Shown here piece after piece: positions 21,605 to 33,600 of a stretch of 64,000 nt of DNA. The DNA lies in NCBI GenBank assembly GCA_020284085.1, contig JACEVL010000160.1, positions 563,501 to 627,500 of the forward strand. The letters are read 5' to 3'. The notes beneath the pieces are model-generated. The model was not told the DNA's origin, made no database searches, and saw only the letters and a program-made list of their open reading frames with translations. The stretch is from Aporrectodea caliginosa (lineage: Eukaryota > Annelida > Clitellata > Crassiclitellata > Lumbricidae). Both the position numbers and the translations under genes were made by a program. The first letter of the stretch is position 1, and every line of letters begins with the position of its first letter.

Positions 21605-24600
21605 TATGTTCTATTAACATAGTGAATTGTTTCCAGTGACTGTGATATTGGCTTATTCAATCTAGTGGCAAACAGGTTTGTGGATATTGATGTTATTAAT
21701 TGTAGTCGTCATTGGATGAAAATATACATATTGAGTTTCGTAAGCTTTATTGTTAACCATCTAGTAAACAATGGATGTTATATTAGTCACTATTTTGATT
21801 GATTGGGTTAGACCTTTGTGCAAAGTCAAGTGTTTGACTTTTCAGAGCAGAGAAGAGTAACTGGAGCAGGAGATCAGACGGAAAGCAACAGAAAACTGGA
21901 TGAACTGACTTTTCCTGCAGGTGATGCCATCGGTATGTATGTTTTTTTATTTATCTAAGTTTCATGCATATAAATATATACATTGCATTGGTGTGAATTA
22001 TTGAAAGTGCAGAAAGGTTAAGGTCGTTTTCTCCTTCCACTGAATAACTGCGATCGTTAAGTTGGAATGGACATTAAAATATTAATTTTGTTTTTATTTC
22101 AGACATGCACTACAAGTCTGCAAAATTTCACTTTGTTGATCTCGCTGGTTCAGAGCGAGCTCACAGAACTGGCAATGTGGGCCAAAGATTCAAAGGTAAG
22201 TCTTCTGAGGGAAGAAATTACTTGTCCACTGATTAAGATACATCACGTCCTGTTAACGTGCAGTTTTGATTATTGTGTGAACACAAGTTTGGCGAAGTTT
22301 AAGGCTTTGCATATTTGTGAAAGGATAAGTCAGTATGAATGAAGCATGGAAGGATGGTGCCATTGAAGAGCAGCATGAATTGTTTTTCTGTTATTGAAAT
22401 CATTTCTCTTATTCAAGTTTGATGTCTAGTGAATGAATTTTTCTACTATTTTAATGTTTATTATTATTATTATTATTAGCATTATTGGTGGTATTTTTAT
22501 TTTATTTTTATCTGCTATTTTGTGAAATTAGCTGTTTGTTTTAGATAGGTAACCCATACAAATGATTGCTGTCATATTGTTAGATTGCTGTTTGTCTTTG
22601 TATTGCTCATCATTGTCATCACAATTATTCCTATTATGTGTACTGAGTTCCCTTCTGTAGAATCTGTTCATATTAACACTGGACTGTTGGCGCTTGGTAA
22701 CGTCATCAGTGCACTCGGCGATGTCAAACGAAAGACGACTCATATACCATACCGAGATTCAAAGATCACACGTCTGCTCAAGGTAGAGTAGTTTATGGCA
22801 TTATGCGTGTTTATATTGTGTATAGATATGTATTTATTCATATCATTCATTCATTCCAGATATTTATATAGCGCCCCTTCAATATTTCTACTAGAGGCGC
22901 TTTTCGACTATTAAGCGGACACTGAATCGCAGTTTCACTGTACATTTACATGAGCAATGCAAGTGAAATCTTAACTACTAACAGAACAGACACCCTGGGC
23001 AATACAATTATATAGATGAGCCTACTTAGTGATTGATCTTGATTAGTTATAACATGAATTCTGTGGAATGTGGTCAGGAATATAGTTCTCAAATATATGT
23101 CAGTAGAAGAAAATATAAAAACAGATTCGTATTTGAAATATGTTTTGTTATGGCATAAACTGTGACTTTAGGGACATGGCTAAGACACTTGATTGAGGTT
23201 GCATAGAATAACCTGATTGTAGATATTATGGTCAATGTTCTTCATCTTTCGTACATGTTTTGTAGGATTCTCTCGGAGGAAATGCGAAGACTCTGATGAT
23301 CTGTTGTATAAGTCCTTCTTCGGCAAATCTTGATGAATCGTTGAATTCTCTCAAATATGCTAACAGAGTCAGTGTTGCTTTCTCGTCTGAATAATTATCC
23401 CTGGATCTAATGCACAGGGCTCCATTCCATGCTTTGAAAGTAAAGGATTGGTCATTAGCCACGGTGTTTTGAGTTCAGTTCCTGATGCATCGTCGTATCG
23501 TATGCAATTGGTAATTTATTCCAACAAATGCTTAAATGCATTTGATGAATAGTTCCAGGAAACGTTTTAAAGATCGATGGAAAGTTAGTATAAACCCTAT
23601 ATTCAGAAAATTTTAATGGCACAGTAGTACATGAACTTATGAAAAACCACGGAGGTCTTAACAGAGGTCAGTTTAAGTTACAGTATTACATTGTAACAGA
23701 AAAAGAGGTCAGTCAAAGTTACAGTATAACATTGTAACAGAAAAAGAGGTCAGTAAAAGTTACAGTATTACATGTAACTGAAAAAGAGGTCAGACTAAGT
23801 TACAGTATTACATTGCAAAAGGTTTTGTTCATAAATGATTCCTTATTATTCACGCACTTTAGTATTAAGATATGTCTGTCATAGTTTTGTTTCAGATGTC
23901 TATTTTAGCCATCGAGTAATTAGCTGCAGGTTAATTGTTCTTTGCATTATCATTTCAGGCACGTAACATCAGGAATAAACCGATTGTCAATCTTGATCCA
24001 CAGTCGACAAAGATTGAAGTCATGGAAAGTGAGATAAAGGTGAGAGTTTGCGACTCGTAATAAAGATTTTTTTTGTCAGCAGTTTAATGCTCATGCATGT
24101 ACAAGTGGACGAGCAAGTATGTGTTGAGCAGACGTTTTATTTAGTGCATTTAGAAACACAAAACATGTTACGCCTGTGCCCCATGTCACAAGTTACACGA
24201 GAGAAAGGTTTTAGGTCGCAGAGAGCCAAACGGCTTTTTACTCAGAAGGGACATTTTTCCAAACTAGCATGCAGATACTCTGCAGTGGTGAGGCTGGTTA
24301 TCATAAACATTACTTTGGGTTATTACTTTGATGGTTTAAATCTGAAAGTGATGTTCTTGTGATTGAAGTCGCTTCGAGAGCAACTCTTCCGGGCAACGAC
24401 TGCATCAACTTTTGTGCGAGATGGAGAGACAGGCGAAGACCCCGCATCGAATGATCTACGACGTGATCTCGAAAAGTGAGCAAAATTAGCTAATTACTTT
24501 AATTAATTACTTAAGTAATAAGATTCAGCAGGTGAGTTAAATCAAGTGTTGGCTTAACTGGCCTGCACACTTTAGGTGCAAATTATATATTTTTAGTTAC

Positions 24601-27600
24601 GTGAAGTTTTTATTATTTTTGGGTGTGGGTTAAGAGCTTGCCCAAACAATTAGCCACATTTGAATGTGTTTCTGACCATTTTGCAGAGGAAATCGTCTTT
24701 ATTGTCATATCATCGTCACCATTATCTCATCATCGTCATCATCACAATTACTAGGTGTTACTGTTATTCCTGCTTTTACTTAGTGCTGTGATCAACATCT
24801 GCTGGAAAGTATGTTGTTCCTGGTACACCGTAACGTCTTGGCTTTGTACAATGCTCATTCATGGTTGCTGGTCCCTCCATCTAGAACCTACCTGTGCATG
24901 TTTGCAACTCTCTGAGCGAGACTGTCTTTCGCTCTAAACTGAAAACTTGCCTCTTCCAGTCTACTTATGGCTCTTAATGGTTGGACAACTTCGATGTGCA
25001 CTTCTGAACTTTGTACTGAGGTCATTATCAAATAACAGTTGTATTGTATTATATTTCTGTATATTGACAAATTTGGTAGCACAACTGAAGGACTTGCTCA
25101 AGGTCCCTATCTAATAATCATTTATGGGAAGGCTTGCACTGACTTCCTCTGCATTACTAAGCAACAGTTGGCTACTGTGTCATCAGTATGAGCTTTATCA
25201 GTTATCATTATCATATTCATTTACTTGTCTTTCATCTTTATCAGTCCTTTCTCCTGATGTTCAGTAGATAAGGCAGTGTGTGATATTTGTAGGGTGCATT
25301 CGATTTGTATGCATTACCGGGCTTTAGCAGAGGAAGCCTATTCGCAGCTGTCCGAGTTGCGTGACCAGGAATTTCTGTCGGATCATCAGAACCAACGACT
25401 TTATGACTATCTTGAACTCATGGAAGAGGCACGACCATCTTTCTAATTTATTCATTTTAATTAAATTATGATAGCTAGTGTTATTATAAGTTTTATTATT
25501 GTTGCACTTTTATTAAGTGCCACTATCTAATGAGCAAGCGTCCATGCCGAGCAGTAAGCAATTGTCAGTGAAGGACTGGGAAATAACTGTCTGAGGGGAG
25601 GCTAAACCTGTACTCTCTGCTTGACAAGGTAAATGCTTTAACCAATCGAGTATAGTGTCCTACATTGTGTAATAAACTTATATAAATTATAATGTGATAT
25701 TGGATAATGTTTTCTGTAATCATTTAAATTATTCTGTTCACTGAAGTTACTGTAAGTTGAACGTCATTAATTACTTTTCTAGTAATTAGTAATGATTTAA
25801 GATCACGGGAAACTCATTGTAATGCTGTCTCTGGGAGCCATACTGAGAACTGCTTTATCATCACAATTGTCTTTAGTAAGGACATTTTCTAAGGCTGAAT
25901 TAAATTTGGGATCATTGAAGTCTGTACTAAATGTCTGCACCACAGATTATGAATTTCTGATCTTGTGCATGTTGTTAAGTACTTAATATATAATAATAAT
26001 GACAACAATTTATATGGCACCGTAACACAGCCATGCTCTTACAAGGACGCCAAGAAGACTGTGGTGTAATTTAAAACAATGCCAAGTAATGCTGTAACAT
26101 TATGTATTTCTTTTATTTTCTGCACTTACTGTACCTGCAGTACGTATCGTGTTAATTTTAACTTTTTCGTTAGTGCTTTCAAGTGAATTTTGATGTTTTT
26201 AAATCACCAGATGATGAATAATCGAGATGAGTCGATATTCGAGAGAGAAACAAACGTCAATCCTGTCATACGTCAACTTCAGAAAGAACTTGAACAGGCA
26301 TGATGCCTCCTCTGCTTTTCCGTCATCTCTGATATTGTTCTTTATGACCTGCTAAAACTAATGTGCAACCCATAATGTCAGATTTTTTAGTAGGTCAGTT
26401 GAGTTGACTTGGAGACTTTCTGATCTTTATGTCACTCTCAGTCACAGTTACGGTACTGGTGACATTATTTGATTGAAAGCCTGTTGGTATCTAGACCCTG
26501 AATATAACATCTTTAAGTATCTCATAAAAGGACTGCATATACTGCTAAATTTATTCTTTTATTTTCTTCTTGGCTTATTCATTGGCCTTATTAATTTTCA
26601 TATTCTTCAGTGCAAGAGTTGTATTGTTTCAAACATATAATTATTTAAGCGATGAAACATATAATTATTTAAACATATAATTAATTAGACGTATAATGGA
26701 ATTATTCAAACATAAAATTAATTAAATATATAATTATTTAATCATTATAATTAATTAAACATATAATTATTTAAACCTATAACATTTCAGCATTTTGTCA
26801 GAGAGATCTTCAGAATGATGCGGAGATCTTTCTGGAGAAGACGGAAGAGGCCAACAGTGCCAAGGAGAAGGCAGTCAATCTGGAAGCAGACAATGGGGAG
26901 CTGATGCGAAGATTGGAAGAGGCGGAAGATGCTATCAATCGCTTGAAAGGGGAACTACTGGAAAAACAAGTGGAGATGGATAAACTGGTGGAGAAAATAA
27001 AGGTATGGAAAGCCTCAGGCTTCAGATTTAATTTTGTAGCTTAGTGGTTCACAGGTGAACTTTAAAACATAGGTTTTGAAATGTTCAACAGAACTGTTTA
27101 CAGATGGAAGAACTGTGGTTTTTTTATATAATTCTTTTCGTTCAAACACAATGAGCTCACTCTTTGACCAGTAATGATGATATTTCAGTCATGATCATGA
27201 TATTACAATCGTGACCAAGATATTGCAATCACAGTCATGATGATAATGTCAATGGTATTCTAAGAAGTCTGCTGCATAATTTTTATGATAGGCAAAGTAA
27301 TAAGTGAAGTTCACAGTTATTATGAGTAATTATTATGAATGTGCACTGAAGGAGAGTATTTTGTTATTTAGTTTACTTTACTTTATGTTTAGTAAAACTA
27401 ATAATTGGAGATTTTTCACTGAAGCCCCAAAGTAAATAGCAGTTCCACTGGTCTTCCGATTCTGAGTTCATTGGGTTAATACTTCTGCATGACAGAATGA
27501 TTGCTGAAAGAAGAGTCATGGCATGTTAGTTTAACTGATGAACCAGGTAGTTTCAGTTGGTCCGTGGGAAAGTGTGGGTCATGCTGGGCTGCCACATAGC

Positions 27601-30600
27601 CAAAGTTGTTCTGAATAAATGTGAATAATTACTAAAAACACGCACTGAATTTAATGCTACTTGACAATTATTGTGTAATATATTTAATATATTACTATAA
27701 ATAATTATTATGAGTATGTGCAGAACGAAGAGACTGTTATTTAGTTTAGTTTTAGCTTTTGATTACATGTGTATTGCTGTTTGAACTCTGTAGGAAATTC
27801 CAACGCATCGAAGCACAGATGCCAGTTTGAATATGTCGTCTCCCAGCTTGGCTGCTCATACGTCACGTCCGGGAGCCAAATCTGCCCCTCTACGTGCAAT
27901 GGATGACCACGCAACAGTTAAAAAGGTTGCACAAATTTCTTTATTAATGCTTCTATTTGTAATTTCTGCAGGAAATTTCTGTAATGTTTAGTATCCAGAT
28001 GTCAGGGTTTAAATTCCTGCTAGGGCAGAAAGATGTTTCGAGATTTCTGCTTGAAATCTGCTACGCTTATGCCCCCAAGCCAACTCATCTAGAATATGAG
28101 TAAACTGACCATACACTAGATAGATCAGGCAGCAAGGGAAAGGACTGGATACCCTCCCTCTCTCCCTCATCCATGCCGATGCTAAGAAAACTGAAGTTGT
28201 TAACACTTCATACCCATGGCTGCCTCTCAAGCTTTACCAACAGGTATAAACAAATATAACAATAATGCATTCCAAAGTGAGCATTGCCCATCCAGGCCTT
28301 ATGGGGACTAATCACCTGTAATATTATACATGTCTTTCTTTCCACATGCACTTTCTTCTTTGACATATTTTACTTATATTGCGTATTTTCGTAGTAATGT
28401 TAGCTTTTACTATATTTATAATTTTACTGTTATAATTAAGTAAATTTGGTCATGTAGCCTTTGTGATGAAATCATTGTAAGTTTTTGTACATATGAAGCG
28501 TTTGTGGTTTGACAGTTGGGAAGTCGTAACATCCACACAAGTCCACCGATGTTTACCTTGGACCACGTTCTGCACAGTTTTCGTGCTCGGAGTCAGATGC
28601 TCATCAATCAGTTGGAAGAAGAAGATGAGGTTCTGACAAAGAACTAATTAAATTTGGTCATGTGACCTTTCTGACGAAATAATTGTAAGTTTTCATACAT
28701 ATGAACGATTGAACGTTTGAGGTTTAACAGTTGAGAAGTCGCTACATGGACACAAGTCCACCGATGTTTACCTTGGATCACGTTCTGCACAGTTTTCGAG
28801 CTCGAAGTCAGATGCTGATCAATCAGTTGGAAGAAGAAGATGAGGTTCTGACAAAGCACTATGACAGCGACTATGATGAAGCAGAAGAGGAGGAAGAGAA
28901 CGGTAATGGGAAAGGGTAAGTGGAAGAGGAGGAAGAGAACGCTAATGGAAAAGGGTAAGTGGAAAAGGAGGAAGAGACCACTAATGGAAAAGGGTAAGTG
29001 GAAGAGGAGGAAGAGAAGCGTTAATGGAAATGGGAGTATGCAGAGGGAAACTTCATGGTTAGTCGTTAAAAAGTTATACTGTGCACAATGGAAAGCAGTA
29101 ATTTAAATCTTAGGTTATTACAGTAAGTAATGTAGCATAGGCCTATAGTTGTAAATTAATGTTATTCTAATTTAATCTAAATCTGTTTAGATCAACAGAT
29201 ATGATAAATTTTCTAAAATTCTAGAGGTATACCATTTCCTCCATGCTTGTAGCCACATATATTTTGCTTATTTGAGTGTTAACTGCTCAGTTGCAATTAC
29301 GATTGCAATTCCATTTGGAGGCTCCTATTATTGTTAATGTGTGTTCATTTACTGCATTTATTAATTGATTGTATGTGCTAAAGGTTCAAGCGAAACATGA
29401 ATTCACGTCAGACGTATCGTGTGAAGCAGTCACATGTCTTGTCTTCTGTATCTGATGCTGTGAAACCTCGGTCATCATATCAGCGTACGGATGGTCTTAA
29501 AGGTTTGAAACAAGTTCTCGCCTTTTCTGCCCAAAAAGAACATGACTCAGTCGTTGCTGTAATGAATTCTCTTTTTCTTAGCGTCCGTGGATGTACGTGT
29601 AAAGCAAATGTAATGTCAAATAAAAAAATAAAAATCAAATCATTTAAAGTACACATGCAGGGGACCCTGAAGGGGTCTTACTGCCTCGCTAAGTAGGGCC
29701 CTCTAAGGTAGCAGTACAGTCTTATGAGCCAATATACCGGTACTTAAATAGTGCAAACTAAACATATTACAGAACAAAATGATAAATCTTAACTAATGAC
29801 TCAGCAATATGCATTTCAGGTTAACAGTTAATTAAAGTAAATAGCTATGACACAATTTAGGTCCACATTAAATCACATTTAGGTGATGTGGGTGGGGTGG
29901 ATCAGTATCTGCTGTTGAATCCAGCAGATTCTTGGGAGCCATGGGTCAGTGATCTTACAATACCTTTAGGGCTGAGAAAAGCATCCAAACCCCTCAATAT
30001 TATATTGCTTTGTTTCAACATAACTTAAAATGAACGTTACTTAAAAAGATGATGATGATAACGATGGTGGTTATTGTGATGATGTGTTGTGCTGTTATTC
30101 ATATTTACTATCATAACTGTTACCAGATTGAGGAAATGACGTTGTTGACATATTTTAGATTCATTGTTTGTTATGTGTTTGTTGCTAATCCTAGATGGAA
30201 ACGTTGAGTACCTTGCCATTCCGACTGATGCAGCCGTCCTCAAGAACAGCGTCGAATTGAAGCAACAGAAGTTGAAGAAGAACGAAGTAAATCTTCGGCA
30301 GTCAACGGCAAAATTCAGAAACTTGACAATCAACATTCGGTGGGTTTTAATTTTGTTGCCATTTGCAGAAACTGGGTAACTCAGCATGAACAGAATATAA
30401 TTCTGCCATTGGTCCACTGATACAACTCGCTTTTACCAATCTGGCTCCTTGCTTCCTATACTGAATATTTGTTAGATGTCTGACTGGTCCTTGAGATGTC
30501 TGACTGGTCCTTGAGATGTCTGACTGGTCCTTGAGATATCTGACTGGTCCTTGAGATGTCTGACTGGTCCTTGAGATGTCTGACTGGTCCTTGAGATATC

Positions 30601-33600
30601 TGACTGGTCCTTGAGATGTCTGACTGGTCCTTGAGATGTCTATCTGACTGGTCCTTGAGATTTCTGACTGGTCCTTAAGATGTCAGTCATTGTCCTGGTT
30701 CCTGAGATGTCATGCTTCTTTCTGTTTGACAGCATGAAAGAACAGCTGATACGGCATCTGGTGAAGAATGAAAAGGATGCGCAGGAAGTGAACCGCATCT
30801 TTCTTGACAAGATTCGGATCCTGGAGAAGGAGAAGGCAGCGGCCAAAGCCGAACTGGTCGGCCTTCAGAAGGACTTTGAACTGAAGCACCAGCAAGATAA
30901 GGCCACGAATGAACAGCTTCAAAGGTCAGTTCGAACACTGTCTCACTTTTATGGATTGATGGAAAGATTGCCGTGAAATAAGCTTCTAATGTAGTTTAGT
31001 CTCTTGGTAATACGATTACAATTACCAGTACTCTAGTTTACAGTATTATTTTATGCTCTTTCTTGGTAGTTCACTAGTGTTATGCATTAGCAAGGGTATT
31101 ACCGATAATTAATTTACTTTTATGCCAAGTTTTTCTTTTTGACTTTGTTTTTAAAAGCACCGGTAACGATTGAATTTTCTTAGCATTTAACATTTTTTAT
31201 TTATCAGCTTCATCGAAGTTGTTGATGTTTTACAAGTTCTTCACTGTCCTATTTTTTCCTAATAGTATTTTCCTTCTTCATTTTTGGAATATATAAATAT
31301 CTTGCAGTGAAATTCTTTGGAATGCTGTAGTGAATTTCGTAAGAAAATGGAAGCAGCGAAGCAAAAGCTGAAGTCGCTGAAATCGCAACAGAAGGAAACA
31401 GAGTCTATGGTCAATATGACGGACAACACTAAAAAGTATCAGCCGCTCTTTAACTTTTCCTTTTTGTATTTTGTTTTCTTTGTATTTCGTTTTCACATTT
31501 ATGTATTGCCATGTATTGGTATTGATTGATTGATGATTGATTGATAGAATGACAATGCCTTAATTAATTTATGGTGCTGCAAAATAAAACTTCATTGGTG
31601 GTGTGTAGGGAATGTGCTAATTCTTGACCCTTTTGTCAATGGCTGAACATTGGCAAACTCAAGGTCCTGGACATGGCTCTAGTGCATCGCATGGCTTGCC
31701 ATTCACTTTCCAGTGTATACTGGTATCAACTTCTATTGCTTTATAATAGAGTATCCTGTGTGCAAACAACTTGATCTGTTTAATTAAATCAAAGGTCGAT
31801 TAAGCCTTTCATTTGCTATTTAACGTGAGCAGTAGGACGTGATGGGTGCCTTGCATGGCTGCCAAAACTAAATTCGACTCCTGTAATAACTTGTGATCAT
31901 CATCCGTTCATACTATGAATTGTAATCATACTGTGGTGTGTCCGTTTGAAATAATAAATGAAGAAAATTAATAATTAATTAATCATCATTATCAGACAGA
32001 TGGCATTATTTTTTCATAATCTGTTGTGTAAAGATCATGTAAGCCTACAGATTTAGTCTTATGTGCATAAATGTTTGTTTAGTAGTTGTTGGTGGCTTTT
32101 CTGAATGATCCTTCTGAATTGTTTGTAGGATTCAGGATCTACGGATGTCTGTTAGTAGCATGCAGAAACAGCAAGCAGAGCTACAGAGACAGGTGAAGGA
32201 TGAGTCGGAACTAAAGGTCATCCTGGAGGTCAGTTGTTCTCATTGGCTTTGATTTAACTTTCTACCATGGCCAATTGGCCATGTCTGAGATGTCATCTAT
32301 GTCCTGGAACTATTTTCACTAAGTGAAAAGGTTTTGTGGTGACTAAGTAGTGAACTATGATGTGGTATGCTTACATCTCTAGAAGTTGTTACCAGCGGAG
32401 GTTCAGACGCTTGAAGACTTTTCAATGATTATTCTGCGTAGTTGTCTAAAATAACGTATTTTATCTGGTTGGTGTGTTGTTTTTTGTTGTTGTGGTCTCT
32501 TTGATTTAGTGATCAGATTCGTGCAACTTTGGCCAGATTCTGTGAGAGAGAGACAGAGACAGAGACAGATGCATTGACAGCAGACTATGATGATACGACG
32601 ACGATGATGATGATGAAGCACTAATAATCTTCATAGGATGAACTGATAGGAAGACCTCAAATGAAGAAACAGAATTCAGATGGATGGCATTGTGCTTAAT
32701 CAAAATTACAGATTCATATATGATTATTGAACAGTTCTACTTCGTACCAATTAACTGGATCACTTTTTGTTTGTATGTATGTATCTGAATACTTAAACAG
32801 TGCGTTTTAAGAACCTCACAAAGGCGCTGTAACATGACTGTTACGGCGCCGTAACATGGCTGTGTTACGGCGCCGTAACATGGCTGTGTTACGGCGCTGT
32901 AACATGGCTGTGTTACAGTGCTGTGTTTATGGCTATGTTAAAGTGCTGTGTTTTTGTGTTGTGCTGAGAAATTTCAGAGATTTGCATTACATGTCAAGTT
33001 CTTTTGAACAGGGAGATGTGAGAAAAGAGCGTGATGAACTGGAGCGGGTGAAACACCAGAAGACCACAAAACGAGAACTTCTGACGGCCAACCTCAGAGA
33101 CACTTTGGAGTCCGGAAAATCTGTGAGAGGCAGTGTCATAAGGTCAGAAATACACAATCAACTGAACTTGGAGCTCTCCTTTGGTGTTTTATCGTTATTA
33201 CAAACATTTTTAACGCACACAAGGTCACACAGAAATGCGCATCGGAGGCGCAGTTAGTCAGTCGTTGGGGAAGTGCTGTTACGTATCCAGATATTTGAAG
33301 GCCAATGAGAAATAGTGAGTTTTGAGGCGTTTCTTGAAAGAAGAAGTAGAGTTTGTGCATCGAACAGACATTACTCACATTAGTAGGCAATTCCATTCCT
33401 TGGGGGCAGCAACATGGAATGCACAAGAGAGAGCCCATGCCAGTACTAAATCGGGACTCGGCCGAAGAACCATGACCGAAGATTGCAGACTGCGAGGTGG
33501 GATGTACGGAGAAACTAGAATTCATATTTTCTTAAACTGAACATCGTCGGTTAGTTCGGCTTTAGCCCAGGCATGTAGAAGTACGTTGGAAAGGACTTTG

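Larger units (their letters stand above)
17776..24039 (+). other. KIF27: Kinesin motor-domain exons 1-11
   Basis: Exons: 17776-17808, 18441-18578, 19098-19184, 19840-19947, 20443-20572, 21117-21263, 21846-21932, 22103-22195, 22661-22782, 23266-23367 and 23959-24039 (376 aa). The start ATG at 17776 gives [11 protein letters not shown], joining in phase 0 to ARPLLPKE. The P-loop GQTGSGKT spans the exon 3/4 junction at about residues 84-91. Switch I is NEKSSRSH (200-207) and switch II DLAGSE (256-261). The neck [11 protein letters not shown] lies in exon 11. A loop of about 25 residues between switch I and switch II (exon 7, [12 protein letters not shown]) matches the variable insert of this family. 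Every boundary here is GT-AG. Confidence 0.92.

Noticed and set aside
23665..23820. Possible CRISPR-like array of regularly spaced repeats.
   Set aside because: The units are directly tandem with no unique spacers, and the DNA is eukaryotic intron. It is a minisatellite.
26791..26801. Alternative exon 15 start at the TTTCAG acceptor (26791).
   Set aside because: With the phase-0 exon 14 end it reads into a stop. The GTCAG acceptor at 26801 gives the heptad-rich frame.
28861..29106. Lys/Arg-rich frame [15 protein letters not shown].
   Set aside because: It is a shifted frame of kinesin exon 17 and the 39-bp minisatellite.
31308..31330. Alternative exon 21 start at the TTGCAG acceptor (31308).
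   Set aside because: The incoming phase gives a stop after about 20 codons. The TGCTGTAG acceptor at 31330 keeps the coiled-coil frame.
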